64,000 nucleotides of DNA from Bacillota bacterium (GCA_016280725.1 JAEEHF010000036.1:1-64000); one strand, 5' to 3'. Positions 30,673 to 42,064 are shown, counted from the first letter of the stretch. Notes: generated from the letters alone by a model not told the origin. Made by a program: numbers and translations.

Positions 30673-32241
30673 TTATTTTGCGTATTCTACTGCTCTATTC
30701 TCTCTTACACACGTAACCTTAATCTGTCCAGGATATTCCATTTCGTCTTCGATGCGTTTAGCAATATCTCTTGCCATAACGGTCATTTGATCATCAGAAA
30801 TAGATTCTGGCTTAACCATGATTCTAACTTCTCTTCCCGCTTGAATTGCATATGATTTCTCAACTCCGTTGAAACTATCTGCAATTTCTTCAAGTTTTTC
30901 CAAACGCTTGATATATGTCTCTAATGTTTCACGTCTAGCGCCAGGACGACTTGCAGAAATAGCATCAGCTGCCATTACAATTACAGCTTCTAAAGAAGTA
31001 GGTTCAACGTCTCCATGATGTGCATGAACAGCATTTATTACTTGTTCATTTTCTTTATATCTCTTTAAGATATCTACACCAATTTCAACATGAGTACCTT
31101 CTATCTCGTGGTCAATTGACTTACCAATATCATGAAGAAGTCCTGCTCTTTTTGCAAGGTTAACATCTAGTCCAAGTTCTTCAGCAATAATTCCACACAA
31201 TTGTGATACTTCAATTGAATGATTTAACACATTTTGACCATAGCTTGTTCTATACTTAAGCTTACCGATAAGTTTAATGATGTCTGGATGTAAACCAATA
31301 ACCCCTGTCTCCATAGATGCTCTTTCACCCTCATCTTTGATAATTTGCTCAAGCTCATCTTTAGCTTTTTCTACCATTTCTTCGATTCTTGCTGGATGGA
31401 TTCTTCCGTCTACAACAAGTTTTTCCAAAGCAATACGCGCTACTTCTCTTCTAATAGGATCAAAACCAGAAAGAATAACTGCTTCTGGAGTATCATCAAT
31501 AATTAGGTCGATACCTGTAAGTGTTTCCAATGCCTTAATATTTCTACCCTCTCTACCTATAATCCTACCTTTCATATCATCTGAAGGAAGTGGAACAACT
31601 GAAACCGTAGTTTCTTGAGTATGGTCTGCTGCACATTTTTGAATAGCAAAGGTAATAAGATTTTTAGCTTTTTTATCTGCTTCTTCTTTTGCCTTGCTTT
31701 CAGCGTTTTTAATTTCAATTGCAAGCTCATGTGATAATGTTTCTCTAACATTCTTAAGCAAATATTCCTTTGCTTCATCAATAGATAATCCTGAAATACG
31801 AACAAGTTCTGCATTTTGCTTATCAACGAATTTGTTAAGTTCCTCTTTTTGCTTGTCCAAGTCTGCTAGTTTTTCTTGATATTTCTGTTCTTTTTGTTCT
31901 AAACTTTCAATCTTCCTATCAAGTGTCTCTTCTTTTTGCTCAAGTCTTTTTTCTTGCTTTTGAACTTCTGCTCTTCTCTCTTTAATTTCCTTATTTAACT
32001 CAGCTTTTTCTGCTTGAATTTCTTCTTTTGCACTTAAGATTCTTTCTTTTTTCTCATTTTCAGCATCTTTTTTTGCTTCTGAAATAATTCTGTCCGCCTT
32101 GTCAGTGGCATTTTTTACAATTGACTGGCCTTTGTTTTCCTTTGATTTTTCCATTGCTTTATAAATAAAGAAAAATACAATGCCTGCCACAACTAAAGTT
32201 AAAATAATCGAAATTAAAAGAGGGATAACTAATTCATTCAT
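30673..32241 (-). CDS. rny: Ribonuclease Y
   Basis: Membrane-anchored endoribonuclease that starts mRNA decay. Order: N-terminal membrane helix, long Glu/Lys coiled coil (about 35-200), KH domain ([19 protein letters not shown]) and HD domain ([12 protein letters not shown]). Starting at ATG 32241 gives 522 aa, the family norm, with GAGGAGG upstream. The longer 563-aa ORF in the track lacks a ribosome binding site. Divergent from the SPFH-like gene. Confidence 0.96.
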   Translation of the reverse strand: MNELVIPLLISIILTLVVAGIVFFFIYKAMEKSKENKGQSIVKNATDKADRIISEAKKDAENEKKERILSAKEEIQAEKAELNKEIKERRAEVQKQEKRLEQKEETLDRKIESLEQKEQKYQEKLADLDKQKEELNKFVDKQNAELVRISGLSIDEAKEYLLKNVRETLSHELAIEIKNAESKAKEEADKKAKNLITFAIQKCAADHTQETTVSVVPLPSDDMKGRIIGREGRNIKALETLTGIDLIIDDTPEAVILSGFDPIRREVARIALEKLVVDGRIHPARIEEMVEKAKDELEQIIKDEGERASMETGVIGLHPDIIKLIGKLKYRTSYGQNVLNHSIEVSQLCGIIAEELGLDVNLAKRAGLLHDIGKSIDHEIEGTHVEIGVDILKRYKENEQVINAVHAHHGDVEPTSLEAVIVMAADAISASRPGARRETLETYIKRLEKLEEIADSFNGVEKSYAIQAGREVRIMVKPESISDDQMTVMARDIAKRIEDEMEYPGQIKVTCVRENRAVEYAK

Positions 32242-32447
32242 GTTTTTTCCTCCTCTAATTATTAAAATGTCAATGTTCAATATATTATTTATCAAGAAAA
32301 TTATACCGAATTTAGCCAATGCTAAACAAAATATAAATTTTAAAACATAAACTAATATATTCATCTACGAAAAAGATTTTATTATTAATGAATATCCTTG
32401 TCAAGTGAAGTTTACATATTATTGGGCTATTTGTAATATTAGTTTAA

Positions 32448-32475
32448 TTTTACTTGGCTATATCTATGATATAAT
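32448..32475 (+). promoter_or_regulatory. Promoter of the SPFH-like gene
   Basis: -35 TTTTAC, 16-base spacer, -10 TATAAT (32470-32475). It lies inside the upstream part of the ORF-track ORF, supporting the later start. Confidence 0.55.
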
Positions 32476-32494
32476 TGAGGTTGAGGTGAAAGAT

Positions 32495-33097
32495 ATGACA
32501 ATGGCTACTTATGAAATAATTAAGGTAATCGTTTGGATATTTTTATTAGCTATAATAATCTATCCAATTCAAGCCGCTTTCCGTAAAGTATGTTTGCCAA
32601 ATACTGCCATCATAATTGATAGAAATACTCATTATTTCAAAACAATACGCGCTGGTTCAAGGGCTAAGCGATATTCGTTAAGACCGACCGATATGGTTAC
32701 ATCAGTAATCTCTACAAAAGATGTTAACCAAGAGTACACCAATATATTTGTGACACATGATAATAGGTATTATAGAATTCACTATTTTGTATCATACCAG
32801 TGTGAGGACATCGATACAGTATTAAATGCTCTTCAAGATTCTAGAAGAAGTATCTACGATATCATAAATAACGCTGTAAGTATTGCTGTTAAATCTCTAT
32901 CCGCTAGCGATTTTTCTGCATATTCTGCAACTAGACTTAGAGATACAATGTACTCACAAATAGAAAGCATGCTTGAACCATTCTATATAGATTTCAAAAA
33001 GTTTGTAATAGACAGTATCGTATTTGTAGATGAGTCAATAGGTGAAAAAAATGTATTTGTAAAACATGAATCACAAGGCGAATCTCCAATTCAATAA
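32495..33097 (+). CDS. Small SPFH/band-7-like membrane protein
   Basis: About 200 aa. One N-terminal membrane helix (VIVWIFLLAIIIYPI) is followed by a single SPFH-like domain: PNTAIIIDRNTHYFKTIRAGSRAKR, then SAYSATRLRDTMYSQIESMLEPFYIDF, as in stomatin/prohibitin. It is shorter than most flotillins, with no coiled-coil extension. ATG at 32495 is chosen because GAGGTGAA precedes it and a -10 TATAAT lies between it and the ORF-track start. Probably organises membrane microdomains; inference from family only. Confidence 0.65.
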   Translation: MTMATYEIIKVIVWIFLLAIIIYPIQAAFRKVCLPNTAIIIDRNTHYFKTIRAGSRAKRYSLRPTDMVTSVISTKDVNQEYTNIFVTHDNRYYRIHYFVSYQCEDIDTVLNALQDSRRSIYDIINNAVSIAVKSLSASDFSAYSATRLRDTMYSQIESMLEPFYIDFKKFVIDSIVFVDESIGEKNVFVKHESQGESPIQ

Positions 33098-33103
33098 TAA
33101 AAC

Positions 33104-33128
33104 CCCCTGATATTTGTGATATCAGGGG
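33104..33128 (+). terminator. Bidirectional terminator between the SPFH-like gene and dnaE
   Basis: CCCCTGATAT/ATATCAGGGG perfect 10-bp stem with a five-base loop. TAATTTTT follows on the plus strand, and a T-run (TTTT) on the minus strand. Confidence 0.9.
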
Positions 33129-33202
33129 TAATTTTTACATACTGATAACTTCGCTTATATCATCTGCTACTGTTGTACATGCATTGCCATGCGAACCTTC
33201 TA

Positions 33203-36200
33203 TTATTTGAGTATAATTAGTTTTATGTGTTCAAAACCGAATTATTCTCCCAATATCGTTAATTGTTTTATCATCTATATTTAATACCAATTCTTTCTTA
33301 ATTGGTCCACTCACTACGGAAATATGAATTCCATTTGAAGTCTTGGCTAAACTCTTGATTATTGCTTTTAATTCATTAGATTTCTTCTCATCAAAATTTT
33401 GCGGAACTTCTATTTCAATCAAAGGTTTCTTTCCAGCTTTTTGATATTCTCTAATTATAGAAGAAACATTATCCTCGTGTTCCAAAAGAAGTGTAAATCT
33501 TGTGGCAACAACAGATACCTCATCATCTTTTATACTTAGTCGGCCTTCAATAAACACAGTCGACTCATCATAGATAACGTTCATAAATGATCTATATGTT
33601 TTTGGAAAACATATAACTTCAATCTCGCCATTTGTATCTTCGCAAGTAATGAAAGCCATCGTGTCTCCGCTTTTTGTTGTTTTAGTTTTAATTCTAGTAA
33701 TAATACCTATAAAACTAACACTATCACCATCTTTAAATGAGCTTCCTATGTTTCCATCAATCATCTCAGTGTTTTCAAAGTTCAACAAATCTGTACTAGA
33801 AAAATTAGAAAACAAGTGTGACAATCCAAAAAATTTATCTAAAGGATGCCCTGATACATAAACGCCAAGCATTTCTTTCTCCATTGAAAGAATTCTACTT
33901 TGTGGGAATTCATCAACAATAGTATATTTATAGTTTGTTTCTTCATTTTCTTTATTCGTATTATTATCAAAAATACTGAATTGTCCTGAAAGCCTATTTC
34001 TCATGTCATTGCTTATTGTGTCTAAAATATATTCATAAGATAATAATAACGTGTTTCTATTTTTATCTTCTAATGAATCAAATGCGCCCGCAATGATTAA
34101 ACTTTCTATACACCTTCTATTAACATCTTCACCATAAATACGTTTGCAAAAATCAATAAAATCTTTATATCTTCCATTCTTCTTTCGTTCATTTGTTATA
34201 CTATCCACTGCTTGTACACCAACATTTTTAATTGCAGCAAGTCCAAATACAATATCGTTACCATCAACAGTAAACTTGGCAAAACTCTTATTGATGTCTG
34301 GTTTATATATGTTTATATCATGAAGCTTACATTCATTAATATAGTATGTAACCTTATTTTGATTTCCTATAAATGAATTTAACATACTAGCATAGAATTC
34401 TGTAGGATAGTATGTTTTAAGGAATGCTGTTTTATATGCAACTACAGCATAGCATGCGGCATGAGATTTATTAAACGCGTATTTGGCAAACTCTGCCATT
34501 TCATCAAAAATTTTATTTGCTGATTTTTCATCTATTCCATTTCTAACGCACCCAGGAACAACTATATTTCCTTCTTCATCCTCAATGCCATATATAAAGT
34601 TGTCTCGTTCTTTAGCCATAACATCAAGTTTTTTCTTTCCCATGGCGCGTCTTACTAAATCAGCTCTTCCAAGAGAATAACCAGCTAAGCTTTGTACTAT
34701 TTGCATAACTTGCTCTTGATACACCATACAACCATAGGTTACTTCCAAAATTGGTTTTAAACTCTCATGTGTATAAGTTATACATTCCGGATTGTTCTTC
34801 GCTTTAATATATCTTGGAATTTGATCCATAGGTCCTGGTCTATACAAAGAAACTCCCGCTATTAGATCTTCTAATCTATCTGGTTTTAATTCTTTCATGA
34901 AATTAGTCATGCCAGCACTTTCAAATTGGAAAATTCCAGATGAATCACCAATCTGCCATAGTTTAAAAACTTTCTGGTCATTCATATCTTTATCATATAC
35001 TACTTCTTTTCCATGAAGCTTCTTAACTAATTTTTCGGTGTAGTCTATTACTGTTAATGTTCTAAGTCCCAAAAAGTCCATCTTTAATAGACCAAGCTCC
35101 TCTAAGATTGTCATTGTATACTGACATGAAATAATATTATCACCCTTGTATAAAGGAACATATGAATCTACAGGTTCTTTTGTAATAACAACTCCAGCAG
35201 CATGTGTAGAAGCGTGCCTTGGAAGCCCCTCTAACCTTTTCCCAATGTCAATTATTCTTCTAGCATCATTATCTTCTTCATACAAATCTCTAAGTTCTTT
35301 ATTTTGATTTAAAGCGTCTTCTAAAGTAATATGAATGGCCCATGGTATTTTTTTTGCAATACTATCAACTTTAGCATATGGAACATCTAATGCTCGTCCA
35401 ACATCCCTAATAACTTCTTTAGCCGCAAGTGTTCCAAATGTAATAATTTGTGCTACATGATCTTCTCCATATTTTCTACAAACATAGTCAATTACGTCAC
35501 TTCTTTTTTCGTAGCAAAAATCTACATCAAAATCTGGCATACTTACTCTTTCAGGATTTAGAAATCTTTCAAAAATCAAATCATATTTTAGAGGATCAAT
35601 ATCTGTAATACCTATTAAGTATGCGACAAGACTTCCAGCACCACTTCCACGCCCAGGTCCAACAGGAATTCCGTTAGTTTTTGCATAATGTATAAAATCC
35701 CAAACAATTAAAAAGTAATCAACATATCCCATCTGCTTAATTATTTTTAGTTCATATTCGATACGTTCATTAACTCTATTTAAAATTTCACCTTCATATT
35801 CTCTGTATTTAATTCCTTCAATTGTTAACTGCTTTAAATATTCAAAATGATCCATATTATTTGGTGTATCATAATTAGGAAGAATCGTATGACCAAATTC
35901 AAATGAAACATTACATTTATCTGCAATTTTAGAAGTATTTTCTAATGCCTTAGGAATATTCTTAAAGTTTTCATACATCTCTTCTGGAGTTTTAACATAG
36001 AATTCATCACTTCCAAATTTGAATCTATCTAAATCATTCATTTTTTTACCAGTTTGAATGCATAGCAAAACCTCATGACTATAACTATCTTCTCTATTTA
36101 AATAGTGACAATCATTTGTCGCAATCAGTTCTAACCCCATTTCGTTTGCAAGACGAATAAGACCACGATTTGCAACAATCTGGTCATCAATTCCATTACT

Positions 36201-36740
36201 TTGTAATTCTATATAAAAGTTCTCTTTTCCAAAAATATCTACATATCTTTGTGCTAATTTCTTAGCACCTTCATAGTTATTATCAAGTATTGCCTGAGGT
36301 ATGAAACCAAACAAACATGCAGAGGTAGCAATAAGTCCTTCATGATACTTCTCTAAAATTTCAATATCAACTCTTGGCTTGTAATAATAGCCATCTATAA
36401 ATGAACTCGAAACAATCTTTATTAAATTACTATATCCAACATTATTTTTACAAAGGAGTATCATATGTCCAAAACGGTCATCTTTTCCTGGTTCTTTATC
36501 AAATCTACTTCTTGGAGCAACGTAAACCTCGCATCCAATAATAGGCTTAACTCCTTGCTTCATGCATTCCTTATAAAATTCTATCGCACCGTACATTACC
36601 CCATGGTCAGTAATAGCAACGGCCTTCATCCCCGACTCTTTAACTTTAGACACTAAGTCTTTTATTCTATTTGCTCCATCTAACAGGCTGTACTCTGTAT
36701 GAACATGCAAATGAACAAAATCTATAACTTTCTCACTCAA
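33203..36740 (-). CDS. dnaE: DNA polymerase III alpha subunit DnaE, with a CGG recoding site at the C-terminus
   Basis: Replicative DNA polymerase subunit. PHP domain (FVHLHVHTEYSLLDGANRI), palm with PDFDVDFCYEKR, fingers, helix-hairpin-helix region and C-terminal OB fold (VSFIGIITRIKTKTTKSGDTMAFITCED). The ORF track ends at 33231 with ...GRIIRF. That R is a CGG. Reading CGGT as glycine instead gives ...GRIIGFEHIKLIILK and a TAA at 33203, which looks like the usual G-x-x-x-(V/I)-K-L ending of many DnaE proteins. About 1178 aa. I give the extended end; the standard one is possible. Confidence 0.93.
33236..33239 (-). other. CGG +1/quadruplet recoding site near the dnaE stop
   Basis: Minus-strand reading is ATA ATT C GGT TTT GAA CAC. 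The 0-frame meets TGA two codons later; the +1 frame runs 12 codons to TAA. Confidence 0.55.
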
Positions 36741-36761
36741 TAGAATCCCTTACCTTATTTA

Positions 36762-37097
36762 TTATAGTCCTTTAGCAATAACTTTTAACAAATCAAAATA
36801 TGTCTGCGTTGACAAATTGTTAGCACACTTCCAAAGCATTGCATCATCAACTATTTCATCATCTTTCATAAAAAGCTTTGTGGCATATAATAAATCATCC
36901 CAATTAACACCATTCAAGCTATCTCTATATTCTACTGAAATCTCTTTTGAAATATTGGAAACCATACAAATACAAAAAGATGTTGCAAACATCAATTTTC
37001 TATCATTATAAAAATCATTTTCATCTATTTCTGAAGTAAAACCGCTCAAGATTTCTAAATATTCTATTATTTTTTGAACTTTTTCGTCCTCACTCAT
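36762..37097 (-). CDS. Hypothetical 111-aa protein
   Basis: An acidic, mostly helical cytoplasmic protein with no recognisable motif (starts MSEDEKVQKIIEYLEILSGF). It sits 21 bases upstream of dnaE on the same strand and is probably co-transcribed with it. No membrane segment. Function unknown. Confidence 0.65.
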   Translation of the reverse strand: MSEDEKVQKIIEYLEILSGFTSEIDENDFYNDRKLMFATSFCICMVSNISKEISVEYRDSLNGVNWDDLLYATKLFMKDDEIVDDAMLWKCANNLSTQTYFDLLKVIAKGL

Positions 37098-37171
37098 AAG
37101 AATTCCCCCTAAACTACCAATATTTGCTATTATTTAGGATTTTATCATACATACTCGTTTATATCAAATTG

Positions 37172-37200
37172 TTGCTTTTTATATGAATTGGTGCTATACT
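37172..37200 (+). promoter_or_regulatory. Promoter of dxs
   Basis: -35 TTGCTT, 17-base spacer, -10 TATACT. The leader is about 40 nt, with GGAG 11 bases before the dxs ATG. Confidence 0.7.
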
Positions 37201-37246
37201 TTACGAGCACAAGTTACATAATTCGACATTTGGAGAAATAGTATTT

Positions 37247-39155
37247 ATGAGTAAATTTTTAGATAATATCAACAGTCCTAACGACTTAAAAAATGTTAAT
37301 ATAGACGATTTGCCAGAGTTATGTACAGAAATCAGGGAATTTTTAGTAGATAAAGTATCAAAAACTGGTGGACACTTATCATCGAATCTTGGAGTTGTTG
37401 AGCTTTCAGTTGCCCTTCAATATATATTTGACTCACCAAAAGATAAGATTATCTATGATGTTGGTCACCAATCTTATGTCAACAAAATACTTACTGGTAG
37501 AAAAAATGATTTTGATACCTTAAGACAATTAGATGGATTAAGTGGTTTTCCAAAACCATATGAAAGCGAGCATGATCAATTTATTACTGGTCACAGTTCA
37601 ACTTCTATATCATCAGCAATTGGTATAGCTACTGCAAATTTATTAAAGGGAGATCCTAGTTATACTATTGCCGTTATTGGAGACGGAGCTTTAACAGGTG
37701 GTTTAGCATTTGAAGCACTTAATAACGCCAATAAAAACTTAAATTTAATAGTAGTTTTGAACGACAATCAAATGTCAATCGCGCCAAGCGTTGGAGCACT
37801 TTCTTCTTATTTTAATAAGATACGTTCAGGAAGACTTTATGCAAGTAGTAAGAAAGAAGTTAAATCTATCATCACCAAGATTCCTCTAATTGGAAAACCG
37901 ATCAATTCATTACTTGGAAAAATCAAAAAGGGACTCTTTTATTTGTTCTTACCAAAAGGAGTACTATTTGAACAATTTGGATTTAATTACTTAGGTCCAG
38001 TTGATGGACATGATATAAAATTCTTAACACAAATGCTTGAAAGAGCAAAAACAATGAATAAACCAGTTTTACTACATGTAATGACACAAAAAGGAAGAGG
38101 ATATAAACCAGCAGAAACTAATCCAAACAAGTTTCACGGTATTGGGCCATTTAATAAAGAAACTGGTGAAACATCACCATCTAAACCATCATATTCAAAA
38201 AAATTAGGAGAAATTCTTGTAAAAAGAGCAGAAACTAATAATAAAATTGTTGCAATAACAGCAGCTATGCCAGATGGAACCGGACTTTGTGATTTCAAAA
38301 AACAATTTGCTGATAGATTTTTTGATGTCGGAATTGCAGAAGGACATGCTGTAACATTTGCATCAGGACTTGCAAAGCAAGGATATGTTCCAGTATTTGC
38401 TTGCTACTCAACCTTTTTACAAAGAGCATATGATGAAATTGTTCACGATGTTGCGCTTCAAAATTTGCATGTAATATTTGCAATAGATAGAGCTGGAATT
38501 GTTGGTCAAGATGGTGAAACACATCAAGGTCTATTAGATATTAGTTTTCTATCATCTATTCCAAACCTTACAATACTTGCTCCAAAGGATGGAGAAGAAT
38601 TTGAATCAATGATGGACATAGCTTTAAAGCACAATGGACCTATTGCAATAAGGTATCCTAGAGGATTCTACTCATACAAGATTACAAAATCACCGATAAA
38701 TGTTGTAAAAGTTGGAAAAGCAGAAATAATTAAACCTGGTAAAGATGCTACAATAATCGCTTATGGAAAAATGGTTAAAACAGCAATTGATGTTGGATAC
38801 TTATTAAAAAAACATCACATTGATGCAGAAGTTATAAATGCAAGGTTTATTAAACCATTCGATGAAGCAACAATACTAAAATCAATAAATAAAACAAAGA
38901 ATGTATTTACGATTGAAGATGCATATTTGAATGGAGGATTAGCATCAAGAATGCAAAAGCTATTAGTAAGGAAAAAGATTAATTCATCATATTTCTTTGG
39001 ATATCCAGACGAATTTATTAAACAAGGTGATACTTCTGAAATAGAGAAAAAATACAAACTTGATAAGTTCTCGGTAGCAAACCAAATTGTAAAATGTATA
39101 AAAAATGCAAAAAAGAATCGGAAATAATAAAAAAGAAATTAACAATGAAGAATAA
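37247..39155 (+). CDS. dxs: 1-deoxy-D-xylulose-5-phosphate synthase, with an in-frame CGG at the C-terminus
   Basis: First enzyme of the MEP isoprenoid pathway, joining pyruvate and glyceraldehyde-3-phosphate with thiamine diphosphate. GHQSYVNKILTGR, the TPP-binding GDGALTGGLAFEALNNA and the transketolase-like second half (QRAYDEIVHDVALQNL, FAIDRAGIVGQDGETHQG) are all present. Track length is 626 aa with end KNRK. The penultimate codon is CGG; a +1 reading gives NGNNKKEINNEE and TAA at 39155, just before the terminator. Both tails are plausible. The coordinates given use the +1 end; the conventional stop is at 39127. Confidence 0.93.
39119..39122 (+). other. CGG +1/quadruplet recoding site near the dxs stop
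   Basis: Reading is AAG AAT C GGA AAT AAT. The 0-frame ends CGG AAA TAA; the +1 frame runs to TAA at 39153-39155, two bases before the terminator stem. Confidence 0.45.
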
Positions 39156-39157
39156 TA

Positions 39158-39188
39158 AAAAAGGGTGTTCAATTAGAACACCCTTTTT
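39158..39188. terminator. Bidirectional terminator between dxs and the amidohydrolase
   Basis: AAAAAGGGTGTTC/GAACACCCTTTTT perfect 13-bp stem with a five-base loop. The loop holds the stop codon of the convergent amidohydrolase gene. Confidence 0.93.
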
Positions 39189-40433
39189 GCTGTATTTATT
39201 GCTCTTTTCATTACCTCTTTTTCATTTATATCAACAAGTTCTCTTTCTTCCATTATTATTTTTCCGTTAACGATAGTAGTATCTACATCGCTTCCAGAAC
39301 AAGAATAAACAAGCGTAGAATAAACATTATGTAGTGGAACTAAATGTGGCTTATTAATATCAATCAAAATTAAGTCTGCTTTTTTGCCATTTTCAATCGT
39401 TCCAACATATTTATCAATACCTAATGCTTTTGCTGAATTTATTGTGGCCATTTCACAAATTTCTTTGGCCGATAACACATCTGCTCTTTTGTACAGCATC
39501 CTTTGACTATAACCAATGCTTCTCATAACTTCAAACATGTCTAGATTTCCAGCATTTCCAAGTCCCCCTGTACCTAAAGCAATATTAATACCTAAATCTT
39601 TAACGAATTTCAAATCCGGAGCACCAGTTCCAAATTTATAGTTACTAATTGGATTGCTAATTACCGTTGTATTATGTGATCTTAATTCGATAGCATCATA
39701 TTCATCAACCCAAACTACATTTGAAAGCAATGATTTTCCATCAAAGAAACCACCTAATTTCAAATAATCAGTAACTGTTTTACCATATTTATCACTAATA
39801 ACCTTAATGTTATTTTTTGTTTCAAGATAGTTAATTTTTAATAGACAATTATATTTTTTTGCTAATGCTGATACTACTTTTAATTCCTCTAAAGTGTAAT
39901 CCTCCGGATAGTTTAAAGAAATGTAATTATTAAGTAATTCGTTCTTATTTACTTCATTATTCAAATTTAATAATTTGTCTTCATTGAACTCATTAAGTCT
40001 ATATATTACATTTGAAACAAAACCTCTTATTCCAAATTCACTTGCCGCCTTGACTGTAGCTTCCTCATTAAAGTAACTATCACAAAAGCATGTTGTTCCT
40101 GACTTAATCATTTCAGCAAAAGATAATAATGATGCAAAGTAAGTGTCATCTTCGGTGTAATTCTTTTCAGCAGGTAACTCATAATTATTTACCCAATCAT
40201 TTTGTCTAACATCTTCAAAATATCCACGAAAGATAGACATAGCCACTTTAGAATCTGCGTTTATAAAACCTGGCATTAAAATCTTACCGTGTTCCATCGA
40301 TTACTTTATCGGCAGATTTTTCTATGCTCGGCATAACAGATTCGATAGTATCATTTTCTATATAAACATCTCCATTAAAAATGCAGTCTGCCATAGTGAC
40401 AATAAGTGCATTCTTTATGAGAATTGAGCTCAT
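39173..40433 (-). CDS. Amidohydrolase homologue lacking catalytic residues, with a CGG recoding site
   Basis: Resembles the S-adenosylhomocysteine/methylthioadenosine deaminase (MtaD/SsnA) group along its length. ATG at 40433 has AAGGGG upstream and reads MSSILIKNALIVT...KVIDGT, then CGG TAA. Skipping the C gives DGTGKILMPGFINA, the expected family junction, and a 419-aa protein. The metal and catalytic residues are gone: the NAHTH site is NADSK, the later metal His is replaced (INYLETKNN), AHC-x-H is SNVVW, and LGTDG is LGTGG. It is probably not a deaminase; it may be a binding or regulatory pseudoenzyme. Confidence 0.82.
40286..40289 (-). other. CGG +1/quadruplet recoding site in the amidohydrolase gene
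   Basis: Minus-strand reading is GAT GGA ACA C GGT AAG ATT. The 0-frame gives CGG then TAA; the +1 frame gives DGTGKILMPGF. Confidence 0.75.
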
Positions 40434-40466
40434 CAATTTTCCCCTTTTCTTTTGTAAATAATTTAC

Positions 40467-40802
40467 TTACTCGTGAATATCTTTTAATCCATCACCAATT
40501 ATCTTATAAATATCCGAAAGCATTTCATCAAATTGAACTTCTTTATCAAAAAAATCTTTAACATTTGGATTTGCAACAAGAATTTGATAAAGAGATTGTA
40601 GTTTTTCCATTTTTTCTTTATCTGCTTCTTGTCCTTGCATAAGAAGGCTTTGAACTTCAACTTGCTTATTTCTAAACTCGCTTATTAGTTCTTTACACTC
40701 CTCGTCTTTATAGATTACTTCTTTAATTTTTAAATACTCTTTTACCTCATCAGAGTCTCGAATAATATTAACTAATTCTTTTGCTTTATCATAAGGACTC
40801 AT
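40467..40802 (-). CDS. YlbF-family protein
   Basis: A 111-aa all-helical protein of the YlbF/YmcA family (DKAKELVNIIRDSDEVKEYL, ...ELISEFRNKQVEVQSLLMQG). In Bacillus these proteins form a complex that modulates RNase Y and developmental regulators. rny is elsewhere in this window. Mainly conserved by helical pattern and length; a specific subfamily cannot be assigned. Confidence 0.8.
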   Translation of the reverse strand: MSPYDKAKELVNIIRDSDEVKEYLKIKEVIYKDEECKELISEFRNKQVEVQSLLMQGQEADKEKMEKLQSLYQILVANPNVKDFFDKEVQFDEMLSDIYKIIGDGLKDIHE

Positions 40803-40835
40803 ATAAAAAACACCCTTTCAAATATAATACTTTTA

Positions 40836-41318
40836 CTATTCTTCCCTATCATTGGTTTGAGAATTATCTTCTCTTTTTGGCTTTATTCTTCTACTTTTAA
40901 AGCCCTGTTTATCAAAATTAAATGGTTTTCGTGGATCTTGAGTTGCAAAATGATTTATATCTGCTTCTCTACCTTTACTAGTAAATTGCCTAAAGTTCTT
41001 AACCACAGAATCCAATCTGCTTGAATTATGAAGTGAAACATTTGCAAGAGGATTCTCAGGAACTTGAAGTAAATCATGAACATTTTCCCTTAATCCGCAA
41101 GTTATTGTATTTATTTTGTCACAATTTTCTTTCAATATTTCGTTCACAAAATCAAAGTGAATAGCTTGGTCAAAGTCTCCAATTTTAGGAAATGCAAAAC
41201 CAACATCCGAATTTAGATCCATCTTTGAATTAGAAAATTTATTATATACTCTTGCTATTATGTCTCTAATTTTACTAAAAAAAGGATTATAAGGAACTAG
41301 TCCTGTTTCTTTACTCAA
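40836..41318 (-). CDS. Hypothetical 160-aa protein
   Basis: No family recognised. The C-terminal third is rich in Arg/Lys (GFKSRRIKPKRED). The start is TTG at 41318, two bases after the stop of the preceding gene (41321-42064), so translational coupling is likely. It appears to form a pair with that gene; role unknown. Confidence 0.6.
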   Translation of the reverse strand: MSKETGLVPYNPFFSKIRDIIARVYNKFSNSKMDLNSDVGFAFPKIGDFDQAIHFDFVNEILKENCDKINTITCGLRENVHDLLQVPENPLANVSLHNSSRLDSVVKNFRQFTSKGREADINHFATQDPRKPFNFDKQGFKSRRIKPKREDNSQTNDREE

Positions 41319-41320
41319 AA

Positions 41321-42064
41321 CTATTCCACCCCTTCCTTTAGTTTCTCTTCAAATAAAAACAGTTCATTTTTTTCAAGAGATTTACATATAGACAAATCTT
41401 TAGAATTAATGTATCCTACATAGCCACCACCATGATCTATTTCATCAAGATTGTATTCATTCAACAGAGTATTTACTGAATCCAAAGATTCATTAAGCCT
41501 TTTTTCTGACAAAAAATCATTTGCTAAGACATCAATATATTCTTTGTCAGAACACAAAAGTCTTGCTATGTCTATTCCTTCGCTATATATAAAATCCTCT
41601 TTATATGATTCCTTTGGTCCGCCATATCTAATAATTGAATATTTATGGAAATTATTAGGTAACGAATCAGATGAAAAATTCTCTGCAATCATAAACTGAG
41701 AACCATTATCTCTTGTTATTAATACATAATCATATGGTATCCAATATCTTTCCATTGGTTTATAAGATATTTTTGATACTTTTTCCCTATATTTCCTTGG
41801 AACAAGTTCAGAATCGGAACGAATATATCTCATATTAGATGTTTCTCTAATTCTTTTTGCATAGTTAAAATACTCATTTGCAAAACTAACATTATCATTA
41901 TATAGCTCATCTTGATTTATAATAGCCATATCTTCCGGGCCAAATACTTTTAGTATTTTTTCTTTCCCGTCATTTTGAAATCTATGCATAATATATTCAT
42001 TTACAAATGGGTTTCTAACTAATTCCGCTTCCGTTTTTTGCTTTTCTATATTTAACTCATCCAT
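41321..42064 (-). CDS. Hypothetical 247-aa protein
   Basis: A soluble acidic protein, Tyr/Asn/Glu-rich, without signal peptide or membrane segment; no family recognised. GAGGTG five bases before the ATG supports the start. Forms a tight pair with the 160-aa gene downstream. Confidence 0.62.
   Translation of the reverse strand: MDELNIEKQKTEAELVRNPFVNEYIMHRFQNDGKEKILKVFGPEDMAIINQDELYNDNVSFANEYFNYAKRIRETSNMRYIRSDSELVPRKYREKVSKISYKPMERYWIPYDYVLITRDNGSQFMIAENFSSDSLPNNFHKYSIIRYGGPKESYKEDFIYSEGIDIARLLCSDKEYIDVLANDFLSEKRLNESLDSVNTLLNEYNLDEIDHGGGYVGYINSKDLSICKSLEKNELFLFEEKLKEGVE

Noticed and set aside
33135-33230. In-frame 31-codon extension of dnaE after TGA (possible stop read-through)
   Set aside because: The +1 frame from the CGG just upstream gives a better explanation; no SECIS-like element or other sign of TGA recoding was seen.
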